Position numbers and translations under genes: made by a program. DNA of 64,000 bases from Acidimicrobiaceae bacterium. GTDB lineage: Bacteria > Actinomycetota > Acidimicrobiia > Acidimicrobiales > Palsa-688. The notes below the pieces were generated by a model, which searched no databases, was not told the DNA's origin, and saw nothing but the letters and a program-made list of their open reading frames with translations. The stretch is from positions 24,431 to 88,430 of the forward strand of contig PMWT01000110.1 in assembly GCA_003166025.1 (NCBI GenBank), written 5' to 3'. Of this stretch, positions 24,620 to 33,847 are shown one piece after another. Numbering within the stretch: position 1 is the first letter of the stretch; each line of letters opens with the position of its first letter.

Positions 24620-24748
24620 ATGGCGCTCCGTTTGCCCCACGAGGCCTACTTCTGTCCTGTGTGCGGGGCTTGGGCCGAGGAGCCTTATAGCGGACTGAGC
24701 GCCAGGTATTGCCCCTGGTGTCTACGGGCTCGGCAAGAAGTGGACTGA
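24620..24748 (+). CDS. 42-aa zinc-ribbon-like microprotein
   Basis: Manual translation MALRLPHEAYFCPVCGAWAEEPYSGLSARYCPWCLRARQEVD*; paired CPVC / CPWC; below the ORF-track length cutoff. Confidence 0.5.
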   Translation: MALRLPHEAYFCPVCGAWAEEPYSGLSARYCPWCLRARQEVD

Positions 24749-24814
24749 CCTTCTCCTCCACGAAAGATCTTTCGACTCTGTCTAGGTGCGTCGGGTGGGT
24801 GTCGATAAGGGAGA

Positions 24815-27253
24815 ATGAGAGGTTGGCGAAGGCGCGCCGTGCGACGGGCTGGTGAGGTTCCGCGGACGGAAGCAGAGGACGGTCAGGAGCGGATGCGTTT
24901 TTGGCGGGTCTTGGCCTGCTGGGTCTATGCCGGCGTGGGACTGCTCCTCATCGGCGTCTATTTTGCTAACCCGAACGTAGCCGGGCTGCCAGAGTGGGCA
25001 CCGCGCTATCCGCTCGACGTCATTGTCAACGCGTCGGCCGTGGTTGCCCTCATCGTCGGCATTTGGCGGTGGAGGCCAGATCCGGTCCTGCCCTGGTGCT
25101 TGATGGCAGTCAGCCAAGCCGTTTACACCATCGGTGACTTCGTCTACTACCGGGGCCTCTACATTACCCACTCCATCCCCTTCCCCGGCCTGGCCGACGC
25201 CTTTTACCTCGGCCGGCTTCCGTTGATGGTCGCCGCCCTGGCCTTCATGATCCGTAAACGCAGCGGCCGCGATCGCGCTGCCGTCATCGACTCGCTGATC
25301 GTCGGCATTGCCGCCAGCCTCTTGTCGTGGGTAGTCCTAATAAAGCCGTATACCGAAGGTGCGCTCGCGCTGTCGGTCCGCCTTACATCTATTGCCTACC
25401 CGGTAACCGACCTCATGTTGGTTGTCATGGCCGTTCGACTGCTGGCCGGTAGCGGACACCGGGGGACGTCATTTCGTTTTCTCACCGGTGGGCTCATCCT
25501 GCTGGCGGTCACTGATTCGGTGTACGGCTGGTTCAACTTGCACGGGGTTACCTACAGCTCCGGGTCGCTCATCGAGGTCGGCTGGCTCGCCTATTACGTC
25601 TCAGTCGGGGCCTGCGGCCTGCACCCATCGATGCGAGAGCTGACCATGCCGAGGTCGGGCGAAGAGGCGAAGGGCTCGCGACTGCGTATCGCAGCACTGG
25701 GTGGGGCCACACTGGTAGGGCCGGGACTGCTGGCTACTGAGGCCTGGCTGGGAGAACGCATCGATGCCCTCCCGATCGCCTTCGCCTCGATCGTCGTCAT
25801 AGGACTGGTCATACTGCGCCTGGCAGACGTCATGCACCACCAGGAACAGGCGGAGGCGAAGGTTCGACATCAGGCGTTCCACGACCCGCTCACCGGGCTC
25901 GCCAACCGGGCTCTCTTCTACGATCGCCTCGAGCACGCCCTAGAGGTCAGTCGCCGCCACTCCCGCGGTCTGGCCGTCCTGCTGATCGACCTCGACCGGT
26001 TCAAGCCCATCAACGACAGCCTCGGCCACGCCGCGGGCGACGAGTTGCTCGTCACCGTCGGCCGCCGCATCACCGCATGCGTCCGTTCGATGGACACCGT
26101 CGCCCGCCTAGGAGGCGACGAGTTCTTGGTCCTGGCGGAGAGCGACACGACAGTGGGCACAGTCGTTGCCATTGCCCAGCGATTGATAGACGCTGTGGCC
26201 GAGCCGTTGTCGCTCGATGGCCACGAGGTCTCGGTGACGGCAAGCGTGGGGGTGGTGTTCACCCTGGCGGGCGCCGACACCGACGACGCCGACGAGTTGC
26301 TGAACAATGCCGATACCGCCATGTACACCGCCAAGCGGGAGCTTCCAGGCACGTACCGTATCTTCGAACCCTCCATGCACGTGAGCCGTCCCGACGTTGG
26401 CCTTGACGTGGAACTCCGTCGAGCGTTGGCGAATGGCGAGTTTGTCGTCCACTATCAGCCCATCGCCTCCGTTACAACCGGCAGGATAACCGGAGTAGAA
26501 GCGCTGGTGCGCTGGCAGCACCCAGAACGTGGCCTATTGCCGCCGGCGGAGTTCATCCCGGCCGCCGAGGCGAGCGGAGCCATCGTCGACATCGGCAACT
26601 TCGTCCTCCGCCAGGCCTGCGCGCAGGTAAAGTCCTGGCACGACCAATGGCCCGACGATCGCCTCCTGCTGAGCGTCAACCTCTCTCCCCGCGAACTCGC
26701 GGAGCCGGACCTCGTCACCCGTATCGAACAGGTCCTACAAGACGCCGATCTCGATCCCTGGTTCCTTGTCGTGGAGCTCACTGAGAGCGCGTTGCTGGTC
26801 GACCCCATCCGAGCGGAGGAGCGCCTGCGGCGACTCAAGGAGCTCGGCATCAGCTTGGCCCTCGACGATTTCGGGACGGCCTTCTCGTCGCTCAGCCATC
26901 TCCGTCGTCTTCCCGTTGATTGCCTGAAGATCGACAAATCATTCGTAGACACAATCGCGACCGAAACGGACGGCTACAACTTCATCAAGGGCGTCGTCCT
27001 GCTCGCGCACACCCTGGGGCTCGCCACAGTGGCCGAAGGGGTCGAGGACGCGGGTCAAGCAGCCTGTCTCCGGAGAGCAGGATGCAATCTCATGCAGGGG
27101 TACCTCATCGCCCGAGCGCTGCCCGCGGCGGAGTTGGAAGCCATGATCTGCCTTCTCACTCCGAGAATGACGTCGGATATCTCGGAGCCGTGTGGCCGGA
27201 CACCACCCCTACAGCACCCGAACGAGCTGCCTCCCGTTTGTCTATCCAAATAG
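24815..27253 (+). CDS. membrane-anchored GGDEF-EAL protein (c-di-GMP metabolism)
   Basis: Multiple TM segments; VARLGGDEFLVLAE; EALVRWQHPERG; DDFGTAFSSLSHLRRLPVDCLKIDKSFV; start may be 24893. Confidence 0.93.
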   Translation: MRGWRRRAVRRAGEVPRTEAEDGQERMRFWRVLACWVYAGVGLLLIGVYFANPNVAGLPEWAPRYPLDVIVNASAVVALIVGIWRWRPDPVLPWCLMAVSQAVYTIGDFVYYRGLYITHSIPFPGLADAFYLGRLPLMVAALAFMIRKRSGRDRAAVIDSLIVGIAASLLSWVVLIKPYTEGALALSVRLTSIAYPVTDLMLVVMAVRLLAGSGHRGTSFRFLTGGLILLAVTDSVYGWFNLHGVTYSSGSLIEVGWLAYYVSVGACGLHPSMRELTMPRSGEEAKGSRLRIAALGGATLVGPGLLATEAWLGERIDALPIAFASIVVIGLVILRLADVMHHQEQAEAKVRHQAFHDPLTGLANRALFYDRLEHALEVSRRHSRGLAVLLIDLDRFKPINDSLGHAAGDELLVTVGRRITACVRSMDTVARLGGDEFLVLAESDTTVGTVVAIAQRLIDAVAEPLSLDGHEVSVTASVGVVFTLAGADTDDADELLNNADTAMYTAKRELPGTYRIFEPSMHVSRPDVGLDVELRRALANGEFVVHYQPIASVTTGRITGVEALVRWQHPERGLLPPAEFIPAAEASGAIVDIGNFVLRQACAQVKSWHDQWPDDRLLLSVNLSPRELAEPDLVTRIEQVLQDADLDPWFLVVELTESALLVDPIRAEERLRRLKELGISLALDDFGTAFSSLSHLRRLPVDCLKIDKSFVDTIATETDGYNFIKGVVLLAHTLGLATVAEGVEDAGQAACLRRAGCNLMQGYLIARALPAAELEAMICLLTPRMTSDISEPCGRTPPLQHPNELPPVCLSK

Positions 27254-27909
27254 CGGAGCTAGCGGCGGACGTCCCCTCGGCGATGCTCGCGCCTTCGAGA
27301 CGGCTGACCTTTGAGCAGGTCCTGTCACCACGCAGCCCTGCGTCGGCGCTGAAGGCAGAAGTTTTCGCAGATACGGTGCCTTCCATCGACGCTGTCGGCC
27401 ACGATGATCTCGAGCGCTACGTGGAGCGCCCGATCCATATGGAGCTCTACGGGTGCGCGGTGGCGCGCTCCAGCGAGTTCCTCGTGCTCGATTACAAGCT
27501 GGAGACGGCACGGTTGCAGAAACGGGGCTGAGGCTATACCTCCGCTGGAACTTTACATGGGCCGTCCCGTTGCCTCGGACAGTTGTTCCAGCCGCAAAGC
27601 GGATCCCTACTCTCATCCGGAGCAACAGGATGTTGGAGGAGAGCCGAGGCACGGGTCGGGTGTGGATGGAACATGGCAAATATGCAGGTCAGAGGGTTAG
27701 GGTGTGCATGGCACAGGCATTTTAGTTTCTTTCTCTATATACCCTCATGTAGGAGAGGTTATAAAAACAATGTGCCATCACACCCGATTACCCAAACAGC
27801 TATATACCACGGTCCTTTTGCCGGGTGCGGATAATGTTGGCTATATCCCCGCTCTCATTCTGGTACCCGAGAAGACCAACGCCGTTTTACCACTGCTTCC
27901 CGTGGTAAC

Positions 27910-28140
27910 CAGTCAGGTACCGGCGGCGTGGTTGGGTGGTAGCCAGGGACCGGTGGTGAAGAGCTGGCGGAGGACGTCGAGCCGGTTGAGGTTGTGGTTG
28001 GCGGCGGTTTGGATGTAACTGCGGATGGTAGCGAAGGACTCGGCCCCTGCGCTGGAGCGAAAGGTGCCAGATATTTTGTCATGAATCTTCACCATCCGAA
28101 ATGACCGCTCCGCGATGTTGTTGACGAAGTCAACGCCCCG
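27910..28140 (-). pseudogene. IS66-family transposase C-terminal remnant
   Basis: Reverse strand GVDFVNNIAERSFRMVKIHDKISGTFRSSAGAESFATIRSYIQTAANHNLNRLDVLRQLFTTGPWLPP matches the IS66 transposase C-terminal pattern; no N-terminal part found. Confidence 0.75.
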
Positions 28141-28263
28141 CGGTCGGTCCGCGGGTTGTGAGTGTCTTCCGGCACATCCTGGAAGGGGTCTTCTTCAATT
28201 GTGCCTGGCCACAGTTCGGCAGTCAGAAACCCGGCGAGCGTCGGCGGACTCGGTCTCGACCTG

Positions 28264-28563
28264 TTAGCCGAGCGGTGCCGTCTCGGCGACCTCATATGTC
28301 GTGATTGCGGAGCTGATGGCTGTAACGCTTGCGGTAGTTAGTGCCGGAGCGGCCCTCCCGGCGGCGAGATGGGCGTCGAGGTCTTCTCTACTGGCCCAGA
28401 TCTCGAAGAGCAGTACCCGGCTTGGGTTTAGCGGGTCGGCACTGAAGGTGTACTCGAGGCATCCGTGCTCCGCCCGCGACCTCCGCATGAGGTCCAAACG
28501 CTCCGCCAGGAACTGCTCCCGGGATCTGCCTTGGACTTCAAAGGTCCCACCAACGATGACCAT
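28264..28563 (-). CDS. antibiotic biosynthesis monooxygenase (ABM/YgiN-like) family protein
   Basis: MVIVGGTFEVQGRSREQFLAERLDLMRRSRAEHGCLEYTFSADPLNPSRVLLFEIWASREDLDAHL. Confidence 0.85.
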   Translation of the reverse strand: MVIVGGTFEVQGRSREQFLAERLDLMRRSRAEHGCLEYTFSADPLNPSRVLLFEIWASREDLDAHLAAGRAAPALTTASVTAISSAITTYEVAETAPLG

Positions 28564-28984
28564 ACTTGAGCGCTCCCTTCTCGAACCGGCTGAAGCCAAA
28601 CTGTACGCGCTTCGGGGGCACTCGATCATCGGGCCCGTGTCAGGCGGCCGCCGATCTGAGCAGCGCGCCATAGGTTGCGGTTGGACCGGGGTTCATACGC
28701 CTGACAGTCCGACCAGCACCCCGGGGTGCCTTCACGAAGGTCTCCTGTTCGCGATGGTCTCGATGTGACTACCGACAGCGGCGGCGATGGCCCGGACTTG
28801 CTCTTCGCCTCGGCCGGCCACGTGGGTGCTCACCAGCTCGTTGGCCCTGGCCTCGCTGCGGCTTGGCCACTCGGCGGCCGGGCCCGGAAGGTCCCCCCGC
28901 CGCAGTGGCGACGGGTACGGCCCCGTGGGCGTCGACGAAGGCCCTGTAGCGTCCTTTCACCTGAGAGCTGCGGGCTGGTCTAGG

Positions 28985-29475
28985 GCGGAGCGGACCGCTT
29001 CAGTGCCTTTGCTGGTGCCGGTCACGTTCCTCGGCGAGGGCCAAGACGTCTCCGACCCTGATACGGCGGTGCTTGCTGTCGGGAAGGCGGCGGAACTCCA
29101 GCATGCCGTCGGCCAAGAGGCGGTCCACGAACTGGCGGCTCACGCCTAAGAGGTCGGCCGCCCCGGCCGGTGTGACTTCCTGGTCGGGGCGCAGAACAAT
29201 GAGGTGCTCGCCCTTGGCCACCCCCCCGAACAGCTCGCGCACAGCTGCACCGAACTCGCTCGTCGCGTCGGCCTCAGCCGCCAGGAGAGCCGCGCTTGCA
29301 CGCGCCTCATCGTCGTTTGCTGCCAGCACGCTCATCGCTCCAGCCACGGGGACCATGTGGACAGGGGTACACCATCAGCAATAACTGCAACTAGATCACG
29401 GGACGGCTCCTGGCCTTGACCGAGCGTTCTGTTGGTCCTTGGTCACTCGCCTTCAGGCGCACACTCCCGTCGTAC
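28985..29475. repeat. copy 1 of a ~490 bp duplicated segment (HTH gene and upstream flank)
   Basis: Near-identical to 32390-32880 including non-coding text such as gcaataactgcaactagatcacggg / gcaataaccgcaactagaccacacgg. Confidence 0.85.
29000..29335 (-). CDS. excisionase/MerR-type HTH protein, antitoxin-like (copy 1)
   Basis: MSVLAANDDEARASAALLAAE...PDQEVTPAGAADLLGVSRQFVDRLLADGMLEFRRLPDSKHRRIRVGDVLALAEERDR. Confidence 0.8.
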   Translation of the reverse strand: MSVLAANDDEARASAALLAAEADATSEFGAAVRELFGGVAKGEHLIVLRPDQEVTPAGAADLLGVSRQFVDRLLADGMLEFRRLPDSKHRRIRVGDVLALAEERDRHQQRH

Positions 29476-30161
29476 CCTCGGCCACCAGGTCGGCCGAGGC
29501 CCGGCAGTCCTCCACCACCAAGATCCTCACCTCGTCCCCCCTTTAGCTCCTGCTACAGGGGGGCGACGCTGCGCCCGGGGCCTCGGGTACAGCCAGGGCG
29601 CCGGGCGTCAACGACGACTGACGGCCATCCCCCGTCCCACCCTGCGATTGGTCCAGTCCATTAGCCTTATTGCAGGAAGCCCGGGCTGATGTGGCTAACC
29701 CCCCATGGCCTACCGGCCCGGGCTCCCGACCGTCGCCCACCGTAGCGTTCGCCGATGGCAGTTACCCGTCACGCGAACGGCAGTTCTACTTCCCTGTTCG
29801 TGGGACCGGGCTCGCGTCTCACGGCTTTCTATCTCGGTCGTAGCTATGACGACCTCGGTGGCGACAACGAAGCGATCGCCTGGTGCTCGCCGGCGCCATT
29901 TGGGCCGACCAACCCTGGCCTCGCCGCCCGAAGCGTTTTGGCGCGCTCACTCGCGACCTGGCTTGACGCTTTATCTATCGTCATAAGACAGGAGTATATT
30001 AGAGTAGCGCCATCAATGGAGTAAAGGCCGGTACTCAGAACGCGACACGCCCGGGGTCGCCTATCTCGGGGGCTTGTGGCTCCGAAGGGGCGCCAGAAGG
30101 GCTTGTTGCGGTCTGCCGGGATCCGGTTTGGCCGCCGCTCGGGCTGCTGTAACATTGTCAT

Positions 30162-30653
30162 ATGGTATTAGAGCAAGATGGTAGCGACGCCGAGGCCTCA
30201 CGGCGAGCCTCGCCGATCGAGTTCCGCCTCGAACCCGCTTCGGGCGTGCCGACGTACTTGCAGCTCGTGCACCAGGTCGAGCACGCCCTGCGGCTTGGCT
30301 ACCTCGCGCTCGGCGATCAGCTCCCGAAGGTCCGGGACGTGGTCGCCGAGCTGGCGATCAACCCGAACACTGTGCTGAAGGCCTACAAGGAGCTGGAGAC
30401 CAAGGGCCTCGCAGTCGGACGGCCCGGCCAGGGGACGTTCATCATCGAGGCAGCGCTCAAGCAGGTGAGGCTTCCCGAGCTCACCGGGCTGCGCCGGTCT
30501 CTCATGTCCTGGGTGGCAGCCGCCGACGCGGCAGGGCTCGACGAGGACGGGATCTCTGCCCTCGTCGCCAACGTGCTGCGGGATTTTCGTGAGCGTCGCG
30601 GGGGCGCGGCCGACCAGCGTGGCGCGCGGCACCAGGCGGAAGGCGTGGCATGA
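30162..30653 (+). CDS. GntR-family regulator (YtrA-like, ABC-linked)
   Basis: GVPTYLQLVHQVEHALRLGYLALGDQLPKVRDVVAELAINPNTVLKAYKELETKGLAVGRPGQGTFI. Confidence 0.92.
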   Translation: MVLEQDGSDAEASRRASPIEFRLEPASGVPTYLQLVHQVEHALRLGYLALGDQLPKVRDVVAELAINPNTVLKAYKELETKGLAVGRPGQGTFIIEAALKQVRLPELTGLRRSLMSWVAAADAAGLDEDGISALVANVLRDFRERRGGAADQRGARHQAEGVA

Positions 30654-31566
30654 ACGTCATCGAGACCCACGACCTCGGTAAGTCCTATGGCGCTACGAGA
30701 GCACTCCACGACTGCACGTTGGCCGTTCCTGCTGGGCACGTGGTCGCGCTCGTCGGGCCGAACGGCGCCGGAAAGTCGACCTTGTTGAACCTCGCTGTTG
30801 GACTGGCGACACCGACCACAGGTGAGGTGACAGTGCTCGGCGGGCGCCCCGCCGGTTCTCTGGCCGCGCTGGACAGGATCGCCTTCGTGGCTCAGGACTC
30901 GCCGCTCTACCAGAACCTCTCAGCTGCCGAGCTGCTCCACGTGACCCGCAACCTCAACCACCGCTTCGACCAGTTTTACGCCGAGCAGCGGTTGGGGAGC
31001 TCGACATCCCGCTCAAGCAGAAGGCGGGCAAAATGTCTGGCGGACAGCAGGTCCAGCTCGCGTTGACGTTGGCGCTGGCGCGCCGCCCGCAGCTCCTCGT
31101 GCTCGACGAGCCGATGGCGATGCTCGACCCGGTCGCCCGGCACGACTTCATGGCGACGGTGATGACGCCGGTCGCCGACGACGGTGTCTCGGTCGTGCTG
31201 TCGTCTCACGTCCTTGCCGAACTCGAGCGAGTTGCCGATTATCTGGTAGTGCTCTCGCACGGCAGCGTCCAGGTGGTCGGCGAGGTCGACGACCTCCTGG
31301 CGCACCATCGTGTCCTCACCGGCCCAGCTTCGGAACTCGAGCCGTGCTCGCGCCAGTGGAACGTCGTGCACGCCAGCCGTGGCGCGTCGCAAGCGCACCT
31401 GCTCGTCCGCGGCAACGGGACCTCCGATCCGATGCCATCGGGATGGGAGGTGCACTCAGTCACCCTGGAAGAGCTGGCCCTTGCCTACCTGCGCGAGCCC
31501 GACGCCACGGCGGGGCCGGGCCCGGCTCTTGGCCGGGACGCCGAACTGTCGGTGGTGAGGAATTGA
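30650..31566 (+). pseudogene. ABC transporter ATP-binding protein split by a frameshift at about 30994
   Basis: 5' frame GPNGAGKSTLLNLAVG...HRFDQFYAEQRLG; 3' frame ELDIPLKQKAGKMSGGQQVQLALTLALARRPQLLVLDEPMAMLDP; one extra G in the G4 run at 30994-30997 would restore the frame. Confidence 0.85.
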
Positions 31567-31811
31567 CCGCGCTGACCGTGCCCGCCCGGCTAGCGGAAAA
31601 CGCGGGTATTCGGGCTGTGCCGTGGCGGCGGATGGCTTGGGTCACCTGGCGCCAACACCGCCTGGCTCAACTGGGCGGCATGGCGGCCCTGTTGGGCGCC
31701 CTCGCGGTGTACGTGTGGACCGTCGGCCTTGGGCTGCACCACGCCTATGCCGCCGCCACCGCCTGCCACCCGGCAAGCTCGATTGCCTGCAGTGTGCTGG
31801 TCGGCCGGTGA
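31563..31811 (+). pseudogene. truncated ABC transporter permease, N-terminal 82 aa
   Basis: RMAWVTWRQHRLAQLGGMAALLGALAVYVWTVGLGLHHAYAAATACHPASSIACSVLVGR* ends abruptly; TTG start overlaps the ATPase stop. Confidence 0.7.
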
Positions 31812-32003
31812 CGCCTGCGTCGTGCAGTACCCCCGCGAGAGTGCCACGTTTGATCTCTCGGTTTAGCGGCACGACCAAGGGGACCCGGCTATCTGGGTGC
31901 CGAAGCCTTACATGGCTGCCCCCTGGCGCACGGCTACCCAACCGAGCTTTCCCAGTGCCGAGACCAGCTCCGCTCCTGAAACGACCGGCAGTGCCCCGCT
32001 CAA
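31808..32003 (-). pseudogene. hicA: HicA-type toxin remnant (frameshifted, C-terminus missing)
   Basis: LPVVSGAELVSALGKLGWVAVRQG / frameshift / GSHVRLRHPDSRVPLVVPLNREIKRGTLAGVLHDAGVT; G5 run where G6 would keep the frame (+ strand C run 31919-31923). Confidence 0.75.
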
Positions 32004-32224
32004 GCCGAGAGCGGGAGCCGGCGCCGGACGACCCCCATCTCCAGGGACCGCCCTTCTTCGCGCATCCCCTCGACGTAGAGGGCCAAGGCCTCCTCGGCGT
32101 TCGCGGTGGCCTCTTCGAGGTCCTCGCCCTGAGTGTGCAGGCCGGGCAGCTCGGGGGCGTAGGCGTGATAGCCACCTTCCGGCTCAGGCTCGAAGACGAA
32201 CTCCACGTCGCGGGCAGGTTCCAC
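32000..32224 (-). CDS. hicB: HicB-type antitoxin
   Basis: VEFVFEPEPEGGYHAYAPELPGLHTQGEDLEEATANAEEALALYVEGMREEG; stop overlaps the putative TTG start of hicA. Confidence 0.85.
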   Translation of the reverse strand: MEPARDVEFVFEPEPEGGYHAYAPELPGLHTQGEDLEEATANAEEALALYVEGMREEGRSLEMGVVRRRLPLSA

Positions 32225-32362
32225 AATTTTGAGGTTACAGGGCAGCGGCTGGGCAACGTCCGCCTAGTAGCAGGACCTGCTTGGGACAGCGGCCCAAGCG
32301 GTAGCCGCTTATGAAGCTCAGCTAAGGACCGGTGCCCCTCGTCAAGGCCAGCTGCGCGCCTT

Positions 32363-32743
32363 TCACCTGGAACTGGGCCGGTGTACTCCCAGAGCAGAGC
32401 GGACCGCTCGTGCGCCTTGCCGGCGCCGGTCACGTTCCTCGGCGAGGACCAAGACGTCTCCGACGTTGATACGGCGGTGCTTGCTGTCGGGCAGTCGGCG
32501 GAACTCCAGCACGCCGTCGGCCAAGAGGCGGTCCACGAACTGGCGGCTCACGCCCAAGAGGTCGGCCGCTCCGGCCGGCGTGACTTCCTGGTCGGGGCGC
32601 AGAACAATGAGGTGCTCGCTCTTCGCCACCCCCCCGAACAACTCGCGCACCGCGGCACCGAACTCGCTCGTCGCGTCGACCTCGGCCGCCAGTCGGGCCG
32701 CGCTTGCACGCGCCTCAGCGTCGTTTGCTGCCAGCACGCTCAT
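32363..32743 (-). CDS. excisionase/MerR-type HTH protein, antitoxin-like (copy 2)
   Basis: Close paralogue of 29000-29335 with a different C-terminal tail (QGARAVRSALGVHRPSSR). Confidence 0.75.
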   Translation of the reverse strand: MSVLAANDAEARASAARLAAEVDATSEFGAAVRELFGGVAKSEHLIVLRPDQEVTPAGAADLLGVSRQFVDRLLADGVLEFRRLPDSKHRRINVGDVLVLAEERDRRRQGARAVRSALGVHRPSSR

Positions 32744-32880
32744 AGCTCCGGCCACTGGGACCATGTGGACGAGGTACATCACCAGCAATAACCGCAACTA
32801 GACCACACGGCGGCTCCTGCCCTTGGCTGAACGTTTCGTTGCGGCCTCTGCTGCGCGCGCTTCCAGGCGCACACTCCCGC
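32390..32880. repeat. copy 2 of the ~490 bp duplicated segment
   Basis: Direct-orientation match to 28985-29475, about 3.4 kb apart. Confidence 0.85.
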
Positions 32881-33580
32881 CGTTCTGCTCGGATGCCTCT
32901 TGAAACACAAGGGGTTCTCGAGAAGCGCATACAGAACATTCTGTGGAGAGTCGGAAGCCCCCGCTTCCCCGGACAGCTCAACCCCGCGTCGGTTGCCTCT
33001 CGACTGCGTGACGGCCACGCCAGAACGCTCGGACTGCTGTTCTCAACCGCCCACCAAGCTAACGATACCTTCAGTGAGGCGGAGCACCGCCTCTTGCCGC
33101 ACGTCTTCACGTTGGTGCACCGCTTCTTCGCTGCTGCTCGTGGGGCTGTCGTCATGTTCGGCCCGGACCCGGAGCGCCCGGCTGTCCACCTGGTTGGTCG
33201 TTCCAGCCTCGCCTCCACGGTCCCTATAGATGTCGTGATGACCGTATGGCCGCTGTCGAGCAGCTCCTCGGTGGCGCGCTCAGCCAGCTGCGCCACGGAC
33301 GGCTCTGTCCGGGGCGAGCGGGTCCGTTGGCCGCGCTGGCGGGGACAGCAGATCTCGGCATACGCCCGTGACCGGTGGTCGTGAAGGGGTGGGTCTTCGG
33401 CTCATCTACTAGAGGCAAGGGCCAGGATAGTGTCGACCGCAGCTTCGAGCGGACGGGTGCTCCGTTGCGCCTGGGCGAGTTGGGAACCGTGAGAACGGTT
33501 TGGTTCTCAAGATGTTCTCACGGAGCCCCTAGCAGGTCAAGCACCGAAGCCCGCACCCCCTCTGACCTGCCCGTATCTAG

Positions 33581-33655
33581 TGCGCTCGGCGGGAGTTGAA
33601 CCCACAACCTTCTGATCCGTAGTCAGATGCTCTAATCCAATTGAGCTACGAGCGC
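33581..33655 (-). tRNA. tRNA-Arg(ACG)
   Basis: Reverse strand GCGCTCGTAGCTCAATTGGATTAGAGCATCTGACTACGGATCAGAAGGTTGTGGGTTCAACTCCCGCCGAGCGCA; 7-bp acceptor stem; anticodon loop CTACGGA; no encoded CCA. Confidence 0.92.
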
Positions 33656-33701
33656 AACATGTGTTGACCTGCGCTTTTACACTACCAGCGGGAGCTCCGG
33701 A

Positions 33702-33775
33702 CCTCCATCGGGGCACTTTGCAAACAGTTTGCAAACATGCTCCTACACCGAGGTTTGCAGTGCCCTCCGATGAGG
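33702..33775. repeat. imperfect inverted repeat (~23 bp arms) with internal tandem TTTGCAAAC
   Basis: cctccatcggggcactttgcaaac ... gtttgcagtgccctccgatgagg; tttgcaaacagtttgcaaac direct repeat in the left arm/spacer. Confidence 0.75.
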
Positions 33776-33847
33776 CCACTAAATCCCGAAACCGTGCTGG
33801 TCATATAACAACGCACCGGGGGGAGTCTAGGTGATCGTCGGCTGGCG

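Noticed and set aside
32839-33384. 181 aa plus ORF and overlapping 193 aa minus ORF (32715-33296)
   Set aside because: Neither shows a recognisable domain; cannot decide which, if any, is coding.
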